From the NCBI RefSeq assembly GCF_003672135.1, contig NC_039507.1:8819624-8883623 (forward strand): a stretch of 64,000 nt of DNA, given 5' to 3'. The notes beneath the pieces were generated by a model. The model saw only the letters and a program-made list of their open reading frames with translations. It was not told the origin of the DNA and did not search any database. Source of the DNA: Ooceraea biroi. Taxonomy: Eukaryota > Arthropoda > Insecta > Hymenoptera > Formicidae. The translations under genes and the position numbers were made by a program. Below are positions 60,417-64,000 of this stretch, one piece after another; position 1 is the stretch's first letter, and each line of letters opens with the position of its first letter.

Positions 60417-61147
60417 TAACATTCCGAACGTACGATACGACGGCGCATTGCCTCTGAAAGCTTCGACTTGTAATGTACTTATAGAGATTTTGATGCGCGA
60501 TGCGATTCACTCACCGATCTAGCAAATTTATTCTCGTTCGAATGCGCGGATCAGCGTATTCTAGTTGTTAACATGGATTATTACACTTGTAAACGACTTT
60601 GTAAATATGAAATATATATTTTCATGTTACATACATTAATTCTCATGTAGTTGATCGAACAATAATTTATTCAGTAATACATAAAATAGAACTATCTTTA
60701 AAGGGAGAGACTAAAAATTGTAATATTACGCAGCGTTATCGATATTTCGTCTACTCAGGAAAATCAAAAGTTAGTAATTAAGGACTGTGCAATAACAAAA
60801 GAACACAATTGCTTTTTTTATAAGAAATACAACATTTACTTTATTCTGCGATTCCTAATTAATAATTCCCTAACAATTTTATAAGGAGCTCGATAACTAA
60901 TCATAACGGTGCCTGTACGTGTATTTTCGCCAATATTGTCCCGTTCGATGTGTCTTATGAAGTAACGTCTGCTCGACTGTAAACTTTTAGTTAGACCTCG
61001 AGGGGAAGGGGAAAAGAAATTACACTTGCTTAACATCACATTTTACAGTTGCACAGACGTTACTGCGCGTAACGTTTACTTTGAACAGGCAGGACAACAT
61101 ATGTACGATAAACTGCTATAATATACGACAACAGCATCTCAGGAAGC
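60417..61147. other. Shared 3' region between SZT2 and HUWE1
   Basis: Only 731 bp separates the two stop codons, and the genes converge. No open frame or repeat of note. Both 3' UTRs must lie here and may overlap. AATATAT and ATAAA-type signals occur in both directions. Confidence 0.6.
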
Positions 61148-63863
61148 TTATGCAAATCCGAATCCTTCGCTGCACTCGTGAATCGCCTTGAGTAGATTTG
61201 TACGCAGTTTATCGTATGTCTCGTATACTGGCAAATCCAGTTGATTGAAGCTGCAATTTAAAAAAATACATTTTAGTTCAATAATTTTACAGTGCATGTC
61301 AATTTTATGCAAAGAGGATGCAGAGAAAAATTTGTTTTTAAAATTCTTACCAAGTATGGGCAGAAGGAAGCCTGTCTGTTGACCTATCTTCTCTATGAAT
61401 TTGGAACTTCTGCACACCATTCATTCCTTCTAATGCAGCGAAACCTTGTAACGGCACTTTGGACGTGCCGGTAACAAACTGCAAGAATTTCGCGCGATCC
61501 GCCTGATCGAAACCTCGCAACGCGCGCCAGAACCATTGAATCTGAGCATAATAATGATAAAACATAATAATAATTCAATCCTTTTCATGAATTAAAATAT
61601 CAGATAATCGTACAGAGAATGTGATGTACCTGTAAAGACGTAGCAGTATATTTATGATACTCGGTGTTTGCTTTAAGATCTTCGATATCTACATTAGGCA
61701 AGCCGCTGATCAATAATTCAAGTTCTTGTTCGTTAAATATAGAGATCAGTCGTTTAGGTATAATATCATAAAAGCCTTCCAAGAACGCATTTAATCTGTG
61801 GAGAAAAAGTTTCGGATATGAGAATTAACGCGGACAAACTAAAGCAGACAGTATTGTTGCTCCATCTTTGAGAATTCAGATTCACTCACTGTTTACGAAT
61901 TGCTCCAGTCATCTTCATTTGACACACGAGCCTAATATATTCGAGTTTGGTCTCTTCTGTAACGACTATGTTACGTCCATTTGGTATTAAATCTCGCACG
62001 TCGTTGACACCGAATTCGTTTACCTGGAAAACCACGAGGCACACGTTCAACACCCGGAATACAATCGAAATCGAGCGAGTCTTACCTCCGTGGAGAATGT
62101 TAGCTCGTATCCCAAATCGGAAATGTTATGCTCCGTTAGGTAGACAAGTCCCTTGTAAAAACTATAATCTTCACTCTCCATATCTGTATGCTTGACAAGT
62201 ATGCCGAGTATATGCTTGTAAAAACTACGTGTGAAGTAGCATTCTAACAATTTGTTATCGTAAATAGCCTTAGCTGTAAAGCAATAAAGCACAAGAATTA
62301 ATTAATTACATTCCGCAAACTCGTCGATTTACATGCTCGTCGACTGGTAAACTTGGTAAACTCACCAATTACTCGACCTACGAATTTATAGTAACACAAA
62401 TGATTGGGATTACAATGCGAAGACGAGTTTATCATGTACGTAACTCGATCGCCGGGGCTGACTGTGAACAGGGCGTACATGGGATTGAAGATCTCCCTTG
62501 AGATGATCACGTACCATTCTCTCAATAAACCACCTGCATCCTGTCCTTCTTCGCCTTTTAACGGAATTAAAAACATTAATGTTATTCGGTGTCCATCAAA
62601 TGTTTAAAATTAGAATAAATCAGTCAGAGATGCGTACCTTCAAAGACTATGTAAAAACGATTTTTCCATTCGTCGGCATTTCGTCGGTGGAGCTCCCTGA
62701 ACGAGTCCTCGAAAACGTGACTCCTACGAACATGTACAGCCAATTCCTCCCTACGTATACCTTCGTCCATTCGTTCTAGTTCCGTTCTAAAGTAACGCCT
62801 CTTCACGTCGAAGTCCAACACTCTCGTATGATCCACCAATACGGAAAACGGCCCGTCCGCCAAGTGCGTGGTTGTTTGCCGCAGGATTTGATTGAGTACA
62901 GTCCTATGTGTTTCTGCATAAAACGTATGTTAGATTAATTGATGGCTATCCTATATATATATTAATGCGTTCATAATTTTCATTTATCGTAGATAACGTA
63001 CCAGCAAACTTGAGGAACTTTAATTGATCCGGTGGTAATGTTCTCTGCGGTGTGGGAGTGATATCCCAGGAAGCGTTAGCGGGAGCTTCCGATTGGGAAG
63101 TACCGTCGTTGTCCGAGTATATCGGGGACACCGGCGCCAAGTCGGGTACGACTTCTCGATTCTCGCTAGTCGCGTTGAGACGACTGTCACGGTCTCGAGA
63201 CGTACTCGACGAGGAATGAACCAAGAAGAACGCTTCTACCGCAGGCTACAATGTTAACAAATATGTAATATGTTAAGTTAGATAATATTGAAAAATATAC
63301 TTATTACGATACTTTGAAATAATATAACAATCGATAACACTAATTAAATAATGATAACGGATCTTTAAGAATACGTGAGATGATTCTTACTTGCAGAACA
63401 AGGACGGCATGATGATCAGGAGTATATTCTAGTTCGAGCAAGCAAGCACTAAGAGTCTCCCATAAGTTATCTAATACTAAACTCTCACTCAGCAGTGGAA
63501 GCGTAGCCTTTTCTTCGTCTGCAAAAAAACGAGATAAACATGTAAACATCGTGGTAACAGTAATCATCACTATGTATGATTTACCGTTGCGAGAAGTCTT
63601 TAAATTATCAAGATTCGAAGCATTCGCTTGCGTTGCGTCCATAGGAATGTCGGCCTCCGCATTCTCGGCGGCTGTAATAAGATACGTTAATTTTCAATGT
63701 GAATGTTGACTTAAAAGAGAGAGAGAATAGGTGCTATATACAGTTCTCTTTGTCACACACATTTCTATTAGTCGTTCTAGAAAGACCTCGCAACGATAAA
63801 TTATAAATATAATTATTTTCAATTAACCTTAAATAGATATTATTTACACACACAATTATTAAA

Positions 63864-63894
<31 letters not shown>

Positions 63895-63966
63895 ATTTTA
63901 TTTTACCTGTTTCCGATGCATTACTCGTTGTGCCTGTATCCATGGCTGCTTCTGTTGTTTGATTAG
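61148..63966 (-). CDS. Huwe1: E3 ubiquitin-protein ligase HUWE1, C-terminal part (5' part outside window)
   Basis: Eleven exons read on the minus strand: 63907-63966, 63585-63671, 63391-63518, 63002-63245, 62638-62913, 62366-62554, 62086-62273, 61890-62023, 61630-61795, 61351-61541 and 61148-61250, about 588 codons to the stop. HUWE1 is a very large HECT ligase that ubiquitinates many targets, such as MCL1, p53, histones and MYC. Here: an acidic/Ser-rich linker, the region before HECT (PPDQLKFLKFAETHRTVLNQ, HLADGPFSVLVDHTRVLDFD), then the whole HECT domain (VHVRRSHVFEDSFRELH, GEEGQDAGGLLREWY, SSHCNPNHLCYYKFVGR, ECYFTRSFYKHIL, LTGTSKVPL-type loop, STDRLPSAHTCFNQLDLP with the catalytic Cys) and the family's end ECSEGFGFA. 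The catalytic Cys codon is split TG|C by the last intron. The N-terminal three quarters of the gene lies to the right of the window. Confidence 0.96.
63869..63892. repeat. (TA)n microsatellite in a HUWE1 intron
   Basis: About twelve TA units in the intron between the first two HUWE1 exons of the window. Confidence 0.9.
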
Positions 63967-64000
63967 CTTGAAAAAGAAGAAAGAATTGAAACAAATTTAA

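Overview
This window is nuclear DNA from an insect, most likely a hymenopteran and probably an ant. The evidence is intron-rich genes with canonical GT-AG splice sites, AT-rich spacers, insect-type orthologues (Mob3, bre-4-type GalNAc transferase, membrane UGT), and many short fold-back transposons. Order-level placement is inference from gene content and repeat style; the eukaryotic and insect calls are secure.

Layout, left to right. 0-7 kb: a small hairpin transposon, then the last three coding exons of a UDP-glycosyltransferase (+), with a fold-back element in its intron. 7.5-8.8 kb: two inverted-repeat elements. 9.0-10.4 kb: Mob3 (+). 13.0-15.7 kb: mitochondrial processing peptidase beta (-). 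15.9-21.2 kb: a transposon-dense block holding nested TTAA elements, a DNAJC17-like J-protein gene without an RRM (+), a GRIP-domain golgin relic (-) with a TTAA element inside its GRIP exon, and a P-superfamily-like element with an 8-bp target duplication. 22.7-28.0 kb: complete RBM5/RBM10-type splicing factor (+). 31.2-32.3 kb: bre-4-like beta-1,4-GalNAc transferase (-). 32.6-33.8 kb: a 1.2-kb inverted repeat with tRNA-like Pol III promoter boxes in both arms. 35.0-36.6 kb: 5-aminolevulinate synthase (-). 37.7-42.8 kb: gene-poor, with hairpin elements and a decayed copy of the DNAJC17-like gene's 3' end. 42.9-60.4 kb: complete 25-exon SZT2 (+). 61.1-64.0 kb: the 3' end of HUWE1 (-), tail-to-tail with SZT2.

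The genes are unrelated housekeeping loci rather than a pathway cluster. Two, MPP-beta and ALAS, are mitochondrial: MPP-beta belongs to the protease that would be expected to remove the ALAS presequence. SZT2 anchors KICSTOR upstream of mTORC1 and HUWE1 is a giant HECT ligase. I assembled the coding models by hand by joining reading frames across GT-AG sites; the phases agree at every junction of the complete genes.

The most unusual content is the mobile DNA. Several families are near-perfect hairpins, three of them (five full copies of the A and C families plus one B) sit at TTAA-like targets, and one insertion lands inside a recognisable coding domain so that conceptual removal restores the reading frame. 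I see no clear case of a wholly new system; the double-headed tRNA-like inverted repeat and the insertion-split GRIP gene are the best candidates for follow-up.
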